22,950 nt of DNA from NCBI GenBank assembly GCA_002435745.1, contig DIWT01000007.1:1-22950 (forward strand). Direction: 5' to 3'. Positions 1-7,426 of this stretch are shown here, one piece after another. A program made the position numbers and the translations under genes. Numbering within the stretch: the stretch's first letter is position 1; every line of letters begins with the position of its first letter. Source of the DNA: a bacterium UBP15_UBA6099. Lineage in GTDB: Bacteria > UBP15 > UBA6099. Under the pieces are notes generated by a model. The model searched no databases and was not told where the DNA came from. It saw only the letters and a program-made list of their open reading frames with translations.

Positions 1-6
1 CCCCAT
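1..6 (-). CDS. 5' end of a gene leaving the window (first two codons only)
   Basis: On the minus strand an ATG at 6-4 followed by GGG is preceded by AAAGGAGGT (22-14), a near-perfect Shine-Dalgarno with a 7-nt spacer, and by a complete promoter. This combination makes a real start codon likely, although only Met-Gly is visible. The product cannot be identified. The palindrome over the promoter suggests the gene is repressed by a dimeric regulator, possibly by its own product, but this is inference. Confidence 0.6.
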
Positions 7-13
7 AAAGACG

Positions 14-22
14 ACCTCCTTT
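14..22 (-). promoter_or_regulatory. Strong ribosome binding site for the left-edge gene
   Basis: The minus strand reads AAAGGAGGT, matching the 16S anti-SD over its whole core, followed by CGTCTTT and ATG. It is among the best SD sequences in the window and is the main reason for believing in the truncated gene at the left edge. Confidence 0.7.
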
Positions 23-28
23 AATATG

Positions 29-44
29 CTAGTATATATACTAG
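29..44. promoter_or_regulatory. Perfect 16-bp palindrome, candidate operator
   Basis: CTAGTATATATACTAG is its own exact reverse complement. It contains the -10 hexamer of the left-edge promoter and the expected transcription start near position 31, the classic place for a repressor to block RNA polymerase. A shorter related palindrome, TACTAGTA, lies at 105-112. The GTAT...ATAC core recalls operators of winged-helix regulators such as the GntR group, but the binding family cannot be fixed from the site alone. Confidence 0.55.
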
Positions 45-66
45 ACCATAAAAAACAAATTGTCAA
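38..66 (-). promoter_or_regulatory. Sigma70-type promoter of the left-edge gene
   Basis: On the minus strand a perfect -35 TTGACA (66-61) is separated by 17 nt from TAGTAT (43-38), which matches 4 of 6 positions of the -10 consensus. The predicted start near 31 gives a leader of about 25 nt that carries the strong SD. The -10 lies inside the 16-bp palindrome. Confidence 0.6.
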
Positions 67-127
67 GATAAAAATCCGCGGAATTGAAATTTATGTTGGA
101 TTTCTACTAGTAAAAGGCCAAAGTCCA

Positions 128-154
128 GGGGAAAACTTTTCAAAAGTTTTCCCT
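128..154. repeat. 12-bp inverted repeat downstream of tRNA-Cys
   Basis: GGGAAAACTTTT and AAAAGTTTTCCC are separated by one base (129-153), a perfect inverted repeat whose inner bases would form the loop. It begins about 20 nt beyond the tRNA 3' end and may stop the tRNA transcript, but no U tract follows it on the minus strand, so it is not a standard intrinsic terminator. It resembles the hairpin at 21720-21737. Confidence 0.6.
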
Positions 155-172
155 TAATTGCATTATTCTCAA

Positions 173-244
173 AGGCCGTGATCGGAATCGAACCGATGAT
201 GAAGGTTTTGCAGACCTCCCCCTTAGCCACTTGGGTACACGGCC
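173..244 (-). tRNA. tRNA-Cys (anticodon GCA)
   Basis: The minus strand folds as a cloverleaf. The acceptor stem GGCCGTG (244-238) pairs with CACGGCC (180-174), with U73 at 173 as expected for tRNA-Cys. The T arm is ATCGG-TTCGATT-CCGAT. The anticodon arm is GAGGT-CTGCAAA-ACCTT, with GCA at 211-209 and one G-U pair. The D arm carries the AAGTGGCTAA loop common in bacterial tRNA-Cys. CCA is not encoded, so it must be added after transcription. The gene lies beyond the rbgA stop and has its own promoter. Confidence 0.95.
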
Positions 245-266
245 ATGCTATTTGTTGATTAATCGT

Positions 267-296
267 ATTATACCCGGAAAACGGGACGAATGACAA
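267..296 (-). promoter_or_regulatory. Promoter of tRNA-Cys
   Basis: The minus strand has TTGTCA (296-291, 5 of 6 to consensus), an 18-nt spacer, and a perfect TATAAT (272-267). The start would fall near 260, about 15 nt before the mature tRNA 5' end. The spacer contains a short CCCG/CGGG inverted repeat (273-285). No convincing terminator separates the rbgA stop at 318 from this promoter, so some read-through from the upstream operon is possible. Confidence 0.7.
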
Positions 297-317
297 TCGA
301 CTGCGGGCGGGCGCGCG

Positions 318-1148
318 TCAGGCGGGAACGGAGGGCGGGGCTTCGAGGCTCACTCCGAAAATTCGTCCTGTCGAGAAGTCCTGCACTATCAGGGGATAGA
401 CGCGGTCCAAGTCTAGCTTGCCGCCCTTGCGGAGCATGCCGCGCCTGCGCGCCACGGCTTCGCAGAACTCCACCGGGTCGCACGTTTCCGCCTCGACGTC
501 GTAGTATTCGTTGAATATCCGGCAGTAGAACGGCAGAGAACGCGCGAGGAGGTGAAGCGCCGCCTCGTCTGGATTGAAAAATGAGTCCTGAAGGCATCCG
601 AGGAGGGCGAGCGAAAGCCCGTGTTCTCTGCGGGCAAACTGAGGGGTGACGACTCCGGGGGTGTCAACAAGAACGAAGTTGTCGCCGGCGTTGACGAGTT
701 GAACGGCGCGGGTTACGCCGGGCTGAGCGCCGACGCGCAAGGAGCGTTTACCGACTATATAATTCATAACGGTGGACTTGCCGACGTTGGGCAGGCCGAT
801 GACCGCCGCGCGGACATTCTCCGGGGCGCCTGACGCGCGCCTTATCTTCTCGATGAATTTCTCTCTCGGCGCGCGGTTTGAGTGCGGAAAAATAAGGGTA
901 GGAATCCCTTCGCGCTCGAAGTGGGCGAGCCATTCCTTCAGCGCCTTCGGGTCCGCCAGATCGGCCTTTGTGACGAGCGTGACCTGAGAACAGCCGGGCA
1001 GAGCGCGGACGATGAAGTCGCAGCGGGTCAGGTTAGGCGCGCGCGCGTCCACCGTCTGGATGGCGAGGTTGATCACGCCCGACAGTTCTTCGAGTTTGCG
1101 CATCGCGGCGGACATGTGGGCGGGCATCGATCTGCTTCTGCCTCTCAT
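318..1148 (-). CDS. rbgA: RbgA/YlqF-type circularly permuted ribosome-assembly GTPase
   Basis: A 276-aa GTPase of the YlqF/RbgA family, which acts late in 50S subunit assembly in the cytoplasm. The G motifs run in the permuted order: G4 as TKAD (60-63), G1 GLPNVGKS (118-125), G2 PGVTR (143-147) and G3 DTPG (162-165). The N-terminal MPAHMSAAMRKL matches the family's FPGHMxKA signature, and the C-terminal ARRRGMLRKGGKLDLDR and DFSTGRIFG match its RNA-binding domain. Length equals the family norm of about 280. G4 has Thr in place of the usual Asn. The ATG overlaps the purN stop as ATGA, so translation is probably coupled to purN. YjeQ and EngA are excluded by the motif order and absence of an OB fold or second G domain. 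Confidence 0.9.
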   Translation of the reverse strand: MRGRSRSMPAHMSAAMRKLEELSGVINLAIQTVDARAPNLTRCDFIVRALPGCSQVTLVTKADLADPKALKEWLAHFEREGIPTLIFPHSNRAPREKFIEKIRRASGAPENVRAAVIGLPNVGKSTVMNYIVGKRSLRVGAQPGVTRAVQLVNAGDNFVLVDTPGVVTPQFARREHGLSLALLGCLQDSFFNPDEAALHLLARSLPFYCRIFNEYYDVEAETCDPVEFCEAVARRRGMLRKGGKLDLDRVYPLIVQDFSTGRIFGVSLEAPPSVPA

Positions 1149-1807
1149 CTTTCAGTTCCTCCGCCTGTCCGAAAAACCTTCCGGCCCCTTATTTCAAGCC
1201 CTCCCTCGGAGAACAGCTTTATCGCCTCGAAGAAGAGCGGTTTTTCTGCGGCCTGCACCCGCGCGGCGACTTCCTCGTATGTGTCGCTGTCATAGACGGG
1301 CACGGCCTGTTGAAGGATTATCGGGCCGTTGTCGTAAACCTCGTCCACGAAATGTATAGTGCAACCGGTGACCTTCACGCCGTATTCCACGACCGCCTTG
1401 TGGACGCGGTCGCCGTAGTATTCGTGCCCGCAGAACGCGGGTATTAGAGCCGGATGCGTGTTGATTATTCTTCCTCTGTATCTATCCACAAATTCCGGGG
1501 ACAGCAGACACATAAAGCCGGCCAGAACTATCAGGTCGGGCTTGTAAGGCTCTAAGACATCGAGCATAGCGCGGTTGAACATGGCGACGGCGTTGTCGCC
1601 ATGTTGATTGAACTCTTTTCGCGGCACGACGAAGGCGGGAACGCCGAACGAGCGGGCGCGCTCCAGTCCGTAGGCGTCCGCCCTGCTGGAGATCACGACC
1701 GCCGTCTCGACGTTCGCTTCTCCTGCTGCTATACGCTCCTGAATGTGCTGATAGGTGGTTCCGCCGCCGGAGAGCAACACGGCGATTTTTGTTTTTTTGC
1801 GTTCCAT
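1145..1807 (-). CDS. purN: Phosphoribosylglycinamide formyltransferase
   Basis: A 220-aa GAR transformylase that uses 10-formyl-THF to formylate GAR in purine synthesis. The formyl-transfer triad of the family is present: Asn116 and His118 in INTHPALIPAF and Asp159 in the loop DEVYDNGP, with His152 in TIHFVDE. The N-terminal phosphate loop reads SGGGTTYQ where E. coli PurN has SGNGSNLQ, and the segment after the catalytic His (CGHEYYGDRVH) is longer than in E. coli, features of a divergent PurN subgroup. The start has GGGAG 9 nt upstream. It lies 32 nt downstream of the polymerase-TPR gene and overlaps rbgA by 4 nt. No other purine gene is nearby. A different formyltransferase substrate is possible but less likely. 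Confidence 0.88.
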   Translation of the reverse strand: MERKKTKIAVLLSGGGTTYQHIQERIAAGEANVETAVVISSRADAYGLERARSFGVPAFVVPRKEFNQHGDNAVAMFNRAMLDVLEPYKPDLIVLAGFMCLLSPEFVDRYRGRIINTHPALIPAFCGHEYYGDRVHKAVVEYGVKVTGCTIHFVDEVYDNGPIILQQAVPVYDSDTYEEVAARVQAAEKPLFFEAIKLFSEGGLEIRGRKVFRTGGGTER

Positions 1808-1839
1808 AATAAAAGTCTCCCGACGCCGCAGGGCCGCCG

Positions 1840-4800
1840 CTATTTAACCGTCTTCAAGAAGTTTGCGGCGTTCGCGCGGACCGGCGTCGCAGAATAGGTT
1901 GTCAAAACGGTATTAAGATAAGAACGCGCCGCCGCGGGGTCTCCGCTTTTTGCGGCGGCGACGCCTAGCAGGTAATAGGCTTCCGCAGCGGTGGGAGCCG
2001 GAACGAAACGAGTCCCTCCGGCGACCAGCGCTTCAAGCGCCTTGCGGGCCTCCCCGCTCCTTCCCGCCTGAACGAGCGCCTCCCCGTATCTTGTGACGAT
2101 GGAGAAGTATTCGTGGTTGGACGCGAATGGAGTCCGCGCGTATTTATTGCGGACGTGGTCGAGCACGGCCATCGCCTCCGCGTTGCGGCCCATTTTGAAG
2201 TACGAGGAGCCGACTAGATAGACGACCTTCAGCTCGTGCGCAGGCTCGAGAGGCCTTCGCATCGCTTCTTCCAGATATTCGATTGTCTGCGCGTATCGAC
2301 CCGTCTGCATATATGCAAGGGCGATGTTGAGTCGGGCGTTCAGGTAGTCCGGGTCGGCGGCGAGCGCGCGCTTGTACATCTCAATCGATTCTTCTATCCT
2401 GCCGTCGTTGAAGTACATGTTGCCGAGATTGTTGAGCGTGAGGGTGTGGCTCGGATTGACGTTGAGGACCTTTTCGAAAACGCCAAGAGATTCTGCTGAC
2501 GCTTTAGACGCCTCCGCCCTCATACTCCTCGCCTCGGCTGGGTCGGCCGCCGCGTCCGCGCGGCTGTTGATCACGGCTGCCTTGCGCGTGAGCGCCAGCG
2601 CGTAGTTATAGAGCGCGTCCGCGTGCGACGGATTGACGCCCACCGTGTATTTATACCAGTACAGCGCGTTGTCTATGTGGTCGAGCTTCTTTGCCGGGTC
2701 GTCGTCCTCAATCTCGAAAAGCCTCTCGAACGTGACGCCCAGCTTGAAGGCGGCGGTGTCGAGGGACGGATTTATGTTTATGGACTCCCTGAACATGAGA
2801 GCGGATTCTCTGAACAGCAATCTGGCTATCTCGACGCGGGTCGACGGCCTCGGAATCGCCGCTCCGGCTCCGCCCCCGCGCTCCCGCCGCCGGAGGGTGT
2901 CAAGCTCTCGGAGCATCCCCGCCGTTTCCTCCGCCGCCTGCGCGTCCGTCATCCCCTGTTTTTCGGGCGACGCCAAGCTCATGGCTTTCTGATAGAAAAT
3001 CAGGCCGAGGTTGTATCTTGGCAACGGGTAGTTCGGATATACGCGCATCGAGTCGATAAAATTTTTGGCGGCTTGGTCGTAATGCTCCTCGCCTTTCTCG
3101 AAGTATAGAGCTCCGAGATCGAGGGATATCTGAGGCAGATCGTAGTGGCGGCGCGCCTCTATATACGAGGCCATCGCCTCGTCATTCTGGTCGTGTTTCT
3201 GGAAGAACATGCCTCTGAAAAGGTGTATGTCGCCGTTGTAGGGGTCCAGATTGAGGGACTGCTCGAAGAGATCGAGCGCCTGCCGGTCGAAGTCTTCGGC
3301 CCCTGCGCGATACGCGGAGGCTTCGGCTCCGTTGCCCCGGCGCTCCGCCGCGTCGGCTCCGGCCGCAAGCTCCGTCGCCCGGCGCGCGTAGCTGTTGCCT
3401 TTCTTCATCAGTATGTTCGCCATCTGAACGTCGACGGAAAACTTTAGAATCAGGATAAAGAAAAGCGACGCCACAGCCATGCCCGCTATCGAGACAGGGC
3501 GCGAAAGCCTGACAAGCGCCCATCTGTCTTTCCACGACATATCCGGCGCAAGCTCTGAGGCCGCTTCTTTTTTTCGTTTGTTTTTTTTGCCTTTTTTAGA
3601 CTCTCCGTCGTCCCTGTTCTTTCGCGCCCCGAAGCCGGGAAGATTCGCGGGAAGCGTTCCGGCTCCGAGCAGCCTGTCTTCCGAGAACACAAGCAGCGCC
3701 AGCGCCGCGCCGCAGAACATCGATGTGCCTATTATGTGGAACGGGAACCCGAACACGGCTGACGCGGCCACCGACGCGAGCGCGGAGAAAGCGCCGAGCG
3801 CCACGCATTGCGTGAACGGATCATCTTTGAGCGGATAGTATATTTTTTTGAAATATTTGAACACGGCGAAGAAGAAATACAACAACAGCGCCAGACCGAT
3901 GAAGCCCAGCTCGGCCCATATATGAAGGTATTCGCAGTGAGCTTCTTTCGCGTTGACGTCCTTGAAGAATCCGGGGATGGTGGAAATGCCGGATTTTTCG
4001 AGGTGGACGGTGAGCATCGAAAGGTAGCGGACTTTGAACGCGCCGATGCCGACGCCGAAGGGGTGATGTTTGATCATCTCGCGCGCGCCGCCCCAGATAA
4101 AACTGCGCGACACGATGGAGTCATCGACCACCTGAGGGGCGGCCGGGGCGGAGAAGGTTGTTTGCGCGGGCGCGGATTGCGCCGTCGAAGTTTCCGCGCG
4201 GCGGGCAACCGAAGCGGCGGCGAACGCCACCATGAGGACGGCCAGAGCCGAAACAACGGCGGTTTTTCCGCGCCTTGTTCTCATCGCGGCCCAGCCACCC
4301 GCCATCAGCGCCGCGAACCCGACGAAGAACGCCGCCCACATTACAGGCGAGCGTCCGAGCCTGCGCGACGCTATGTCCACTATCGACATGAAGCGGCTGA
4401 CGTATGAATAGTCGGGCGGGCCGTAGCCGACTCGAGCGTAGAAAACAGGCGGGGACGTTTCGAGCGAATCCAAATAGGCTTCCAGCCTAGCAGCCGCCTC
4501 CGTGCCTTCAAGTTCGGCGGAAGCCGCCGCGTACCTCAGCCGCGCGACCGTCTCCTGCGGCGTCAGCGGCTCCGACACGTCCACGGGCAGCCTCGGCCAT
4601 CCCAGCCTGCGAGAGACCGACACCCAATCCGACACATAGTTGTTTTCGAAGAACGACGACTTTCTTCTCGACGGAACGGAGCAGACGGCAAGCCGCCTGC
4701 CGCCCAGAGAAACCGAAGCTCCGCCTGCGCATCCTTCGAGGGCTTCCGAGATAAACGCGTTTCCGCCGCCTGATTCGGGAACCGAGGTCAGAACCAAGTT

Positions 4801-6126
4801 GCGAGTGGAAACGGCGGCGATGAAAACGGTGAGCAGGGCGAGCGCGGCTATGTGCGCGGCGGCATCTAAGGCTTTGCGTCCGCCCAGACCGTCCACCGCA
4901 AAAAGCCCTAGCGCCGCGACGGCCGCTATCACGCCTATCCACGAGCCGCGCGTGATCGCCAGAACCACCACCGTCAGCATGGGATAAAGGGCGATCCAGC
5001 ACAGCGCCTTTTTCCAGCGCTCCCTGACGCCCATCGACACCGCCACGACGAAAGGAATTCCCATGGCCAACAGTTCGGCGGCGTAGTTCTTGTTGCCGAG
5101 CGTCGAAAACGGGTCTCTGTTTCCTCCGAGTCCGAGCAGGCGGTTCGCCCCGAAATGCTGCTGGACGCCCACCAGCGCCTCAATCCATAGAGCCGCGATG
5201 AAAACCGACACGAGAATCCCGTAATGCCTCCTGCCGTCCAAACAATGTGCTATCAGCAGGAAGTTCATGACGACGAACGCGTACTGCAAAAACTCCTTGA
5301 GGCTGACGAAGAAGTTGGGAGATAGCGCGAAGGACAACAGCGTGGCTACGGTTATCAACAGTATCGGAACGTTCAGGGGAGATTTCCTGAGTTCCAGCCT
5401 TCCTTTGAGCGCCGCCGACGCGAAGGCAAGCGCCACGTTTATGGCGACTGTCGCCTGCATCGCCGTCAGTTGCGGGAGCCGGAAGGATTCGTACGACCTG
5501 AACAGCACGAAATACAGCGACATGGCCAGCGAGTGGACGATAAATATGAGGATGACGCGCGCCAGAGGACGGTCGGGGTCGCGCGAATCGGGAGTGGTCG
5601 CGAAAAGATATAGCGGCAGCGCAAGAGGAACGAAAAGAAGGAAGACGACGGCCTTGCTCTGCTCAAGGCCGAAAGCTGCGAGCGAGTAAGGAAGAGCCAG
5701 CCCGGCGGCGACCGTCAGGATGGAAACCGAGAGGTCGAGGCCGGAGACTCCGTCGCGCGATTTTGCGCGGGCGACAATCAGCGCGGCGCAGGCGGCGGCG
5801 CACACTGCGAGGGTCGGCCACAGGGAGCCGCCGCGCGGCGCGTTTACGAACGGCAACAACGCGCCCGCCGCTCCCAGAGCTATCCCGGACGCCGCGAAGA
5901 AAGAGCTCCGCGGCCCTTTCATCCCGGCGACAATCTGGGGAACGGAGACGGCCAACGCGGCGAGAACGGACAGCGCGGCTATGTAGAACGGGTTCCACTC
6001 GCCTTCGGCGGAAATCTGCGAGTAGGTGTCCTTGAACAGTATGTATGGGAGGACGAGAAGCGCCGGGAAAAGAAGCATCTCCGCCGCCGTCTCAAAGGTC
6101 GAACTGTTCGACGCCTGTTTTGACAT
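1840..6126 (-). CDS. O-antigen ligase/polymerase-like membrane protein fused to a TPR domain
   Basis: A 1428-aa inner-membrane protein. About fifteen hydrophobic segments fill residues 17-440, with the family motifs TLGNKNYAAELL (342-353) and ITRGSWIGV (391-399). A predicted extracytoplasmic loop of about 145 residues follows (445-592), then two TMs (593-642) and the Wzy_C signature SFIWGGAREMIKHHPFGVG (675-693) with AHCEYLHIWAELGFIGL after it. After the last TMs comes a Lys-rich linker (840-856), another TM (877-897) and about eight or nine TPRs (905-1425), for example LNNLGNMYFNDGRIEESIEM. Such fusions polymerise or transfer surface glycans; the substrate is unknown and no glycosyltransferases are adjacent. 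The start is uncertain: ATG 6126 overlaps the STAS gene by 35 nt and lacks an SD; ATG 6078 would avoid the overlap. Homopolymer A tracts encode the linker. Confidence 0.85.
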   Translation of the reverse strand: MSKQASNSSTFETAAEMLLFPALLVLPYILFKDTYSQISAEGEWNPFYIAALSVLAALAVSVPQIVAGMKGPRSSFFAASGIALGAAGALLPFVNAPRGGSLWPTLAVCAAACAALIVARAKSRDGVSGLDLSVSILTVAAGLALPYSLAAFGLEQSKAVVFLLFVPLALPLYLFATTPDSRDPDRPLARVILIFIVHSLAMSLYFVLFRSYESFRLPQLTAMQATVAINVALAFASAALKGRLELRKSPLNVPILLITVATLLSFALSPNFFVSLKEFLQYAFVVMNFLLIAHCLDGRRHYGILVSVFIAALWIEALVGVQQHFGANRLLGLGGNRDPFSTLGNKNYAAELLAMGIPFVVAVSMGVRERWKKALCWIALYPMLTVVVLAITRGSWIGVIAAVAALGLFAVDGLGGRKALDAAAHIAALALLTVFIAAVSTRNLVLTSVPESGGGNAFISEALEGCAGGASVSLGGRRLAVCSVPSRRKSSFFENNYVSDWVSVSRRLGWPRLPVDVSEPLTPQETVARLRYAAASAELEGTEAAARLEAYLDSLETSPPVFYARVGYGPPDYSYVSRFMSIVDIASRRLGRSPVMWAAFFVGFAALMAGGWAAMRTRRGKTAVVSALAVLMVAFAAASVARRAETSTAQSAPAQTTFSAPAAPQVVDDSIVSRSFIWGGAREMIKHHPFGVGIGAFKVRYLSMLTVHLEKSGISTIPGFFKDVNAKEAHCEYLHIWAELGFIGLALLLYFFFAVFKYFKKIYYPLKDDPFTQCVALGAFSALASVAASAVFGFPFHIIGTSMFCGAALALLVFSEDRLLGAGTLPANLPGFGARKNRDDGESKKGKKNKRKKEAASELAPDMSWKDRWALVRLSRPVSIAGMAVASLFFILILKFSVDVQMANILMKKGNSYARRATELAAGADAAERRGNGAEASAYRAGAEDFDRQALDLFEQSLNLDPYNGDIHLFRGMFFQKHDQNDEAMASYIEARRHYDLPQISLDLGALYFEKGEEHYDQAAKNFIDSMRVYPNYPLPRYNLGLIFYQKAMSLASPEKQGMTDAQAAEETAGMLRELDTLRRRERGGGAGAAIPRPSTRVEIARLLFRESALMFRESININPSLDTAAFKLGVTFERLFEIEDDDPAKKLDHIDNALYWYKYTVGVNPSHADALYNYALALTRKAAVINSRADAAADPAEARSMRAEASKASAESLGVFEKVLNVNPSHTLTLNNLGNMYFNDGRIEESIEMYKRALAADPDYLNARLNIALAYMQTGRYAQTIEYLEEAMRRPLEPAHELKVVYLVGSSYFKMGRNAEAMAVLDHVRNKYARTPFASNHEYFSIVTRYGEALVQAGRSGEARKALEALVAGGTRFVPAPTAAEAYYLLGVAAAKSGDPAAARSYLNTVLTTYSATPVRANAANFLKTVK

Positions 6127-6400
6127 CGGGATATTTTGCGAACACGCGGGACAGGCCGCACAAGTTGAAAGGCTCCTCGACGGCCGGGGCGAATTCTCCC
6201 GCGAGCCTGACGTCGCCGTCGTTGGAGCGGGCGATGTTCAGAAGGGTCACGAGCGAGCCGATGCCGGCGCTGTCTATGCGGCTGATGCCGCCGACGTCGA
6301 GCAGAATCTTTCTGCGTCGTTCGTCCAGAATGGCGTCGCGGGCGGCCTTCTTCAGCCCCCCGTGGGTGTCGATTGTCAACGCCCCCGACGGCCTGAGCAC
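6092..6400 (-). CDS. STAS-domain protein (anti-anti-sigma factor-like)
   Basis: A small single-domain STAS protein, 102 aa from GTG 6400. RIDSAGIGSLVTLLNIAR (41-58) matches the family motif in which a conserved Ser after Asp (here Ser44) is phosphorylated by an anti-sigma kinase and released by a PPM phosphatase; RLAG and the C-terminal helix also fit. The GTG start would delete the first beta strand: the frame stays open upstream and encodes HITSLEQNGVFV, typical of a STAS N-terminus. The only in-frame upstream candidates are CTG 6436, CTG 6448, an ATA and an ATT, with GGAAG just before 6436. It lies just after the HTH gene and overlaps the polymerase start. No anti-sigma kinase is encoded here, so a structural or transport-regulating STAS role remains possible. 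Confidence 0.82.
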   Translation of the reverse strand: MLRPSGALTIDTHGGLKKAARDAILDERRRKILLDVGGISRIDSAGIGSLVTLLNIARSNDGDVRLAGEFAPAVEEPFNLCGLSRVFAKYPDVKTGVEQFDL

Positions 6401-6458
6401 GAAGACTCCGTTCTGTTCGAGCGAGGTTATGTGCAGTTCGTCTTCCAGCGCGCGCTTC

Positions 6459-7094
6459 TCACTTTCTCTGGTTTTCCAAGAAATTTATTATGTCGTTCAG
6501 TTTAAACCGTCTCTGGTTTCCGGCGGTGCGGTAGTGCGGCAGTATTCCTTTTACGGTGTATCTTCTGACAGTGGCTTTGCAGACGCCCATGATTTTTGCC
6601 GCCTCTTCAAGGGTGATTGTCGGGTTCACGAGCCGTTCAATGATTTCCTCTCTTGACTGCTCGTGGTTGCGCCCTTTGGCGGAGGGTGGAACTGAGTCGG
6701 GCTTTTCGCGTCCGGCCACCCGCTCTATTCCGGGCAGCCGAGCCTGTCTTAACGCCTGCGACTCTTCCTTTATGGTCTTCTTCGTCCTAGACGATTTCTC
6801 GGCGGCCTCCCACACGTCGCTTACAGAAACGAAAGGCGAAGACAGGGAGTCGAGGCTCTTGCGCTGAGGCTGAGCGACCGGAATAGGTTCTGCGGACATC
6901 TCCGGGCGGGGCGGCTCCGGCTCGCGCTCTTCCGGCAATGATGCCGGCGCGGCGCGCCTTTGAATCTTGTAGCGGTCTCCGCTTATCGACGGCACGTTGC
7001 GCCGAGGTTCCGAAGGAACGGATATCTCGCGGCTTTGGCCGGATTTCTCCATCTGCTCTTTAACGTACTTCTGCCAGTCTTCGTATTTTTTCAC
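6459..7094 (-). CDS. HTH DNA-binding protein, excisionase/MerR-type, with a long polar N-terminus
   Basis: A 211-aa protein from GTG 7094, chosen because GGGAG lies 9 nt upstream and because earlier starts in the frame run into the acylphosphatase gene. Residues 1-150 are polar and Pro/Glu/Arg/Ser-rich, probably disordered. Residues 157-211 are a winged-helix domain of the HTH_17/MerR type: TITLEEAAKIMGVCKATVRR (helix-turn-helix), then YTVKGILPHYRTAGNQRRF (wing) and a final helix DIINFLENQR. The family binds DNA as excisionase-like or MerR-like factors. No effector domain, integrase or att site is nearby, so a housekeeping regulator or nucleoid-linked role is more likely than phage excision. 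It precedes the STAS gene by a few bases and follows acylphosphatase by 47 nt. Confidence 0.82.
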   Translation of the reverse strand: MKKYEDWQKYVKEQMEKSGQSREISVPSEPRRNVPSISGDRYKIQRRAAPASLPEEREPEPPRPEMSAEPIPVAQPQRKSLDSLSSPFVSVSDVWEAAEKSSRTKKTIKEESQALRQARLPGIERVAGREKPDSVPPSAKGRNHEQSREEIIERLVNPTITLEEAAKIMGVCKATVRRYTVKGILPHYRTAGNQRRFKLNDIINFLENQRK

Positions 7095-7141
7095 TTTTGA
7101 GCGCTCCCAGCCCGGACGAAATCCGAACAAAAAAACTGCTG

Positions 7142-7426
7142 TTAAAAAAGAATCCTGAACCCCGCGCCCGCCGCATCGTCGCCCTCCGGCTCGGACCATT
7201 CCGCCTCCACCCCCGAAACGCGGGACGCGGGCGGCCCCTGCCGCAACGTCTCCAATAACCTTTCAAGCGATTCCCGCTCCCCTTCGGCCTCCACTTCCAC
7301 ATCTCCGCCCGGCAGGTTTCTCGCGAAACCGCTTAGGCCCAGCATGGCTGCGGTTTCCCGCGCGAAATATCTGTATCCCACTCCCTGAACCCGTCCCGAC
7401 ACTCTGGCGGCGAGTTTTAGCCTCAT
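7142..7426 (-). CDS. acyP: Acylphosphatase
   Basis: A 94-aa protein of the common acylphosphatase size, hydrolysing carboxyl-phosphate bonds such as acetyl phosphate and 1,3-bisphosphoglycerate in the cytoplasm. The signature SGRVQGVGYRYF (10-21) carries the catalytic Arg19, and GFARNLPGGDVEVEAEG (33-49) carries the catalytic Asn37. The rest keeps the ferredoxin-like pattern. The ATG overlaps the stop of the upstream 92-aa gene as ATGA, so the two are probably translated together. It sits in a signalling gene run, where acyl phosphates could be relevant phosphodonors, but this link is only inference. Confidence 0.93.
   Translation of the reverse strand: MRLKLAARVSGRVQGVGYRYFARETAAMLGLSGFARNLPGGDVEVEAEGERESLERLLETLRQGPPASRVSGVEAEWSEPEGDDAAGAGFRILF

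Noticed and set aside
128..154. Standard intrinsic terminator of tRNA-Cys
   Set aside because: The stem is good but no U tract follows on the minus strand, so I list it as an inverted repeat with only a possible termination role.
63..296. A 77-codon minus-strand frame at the left end
   Set aside because: It overlaps the tRNA-Cys gene, its promoter and the inverted repeat, which explain the sequence better.
6459..7094. Phage remnant suggested by the excisionase-like domain
   Set aside because: No integrase, att repeat or phage gene is present, and the neighbours are ordinary chromosomal genes in one orientation.
7095..7199. Upstream extension of the HTH gene to 7199
   Set aside because: The extension runs into the acylphosphatase gene and lacks an RBS; GTG 7094 has GGGAG at proper spacing.
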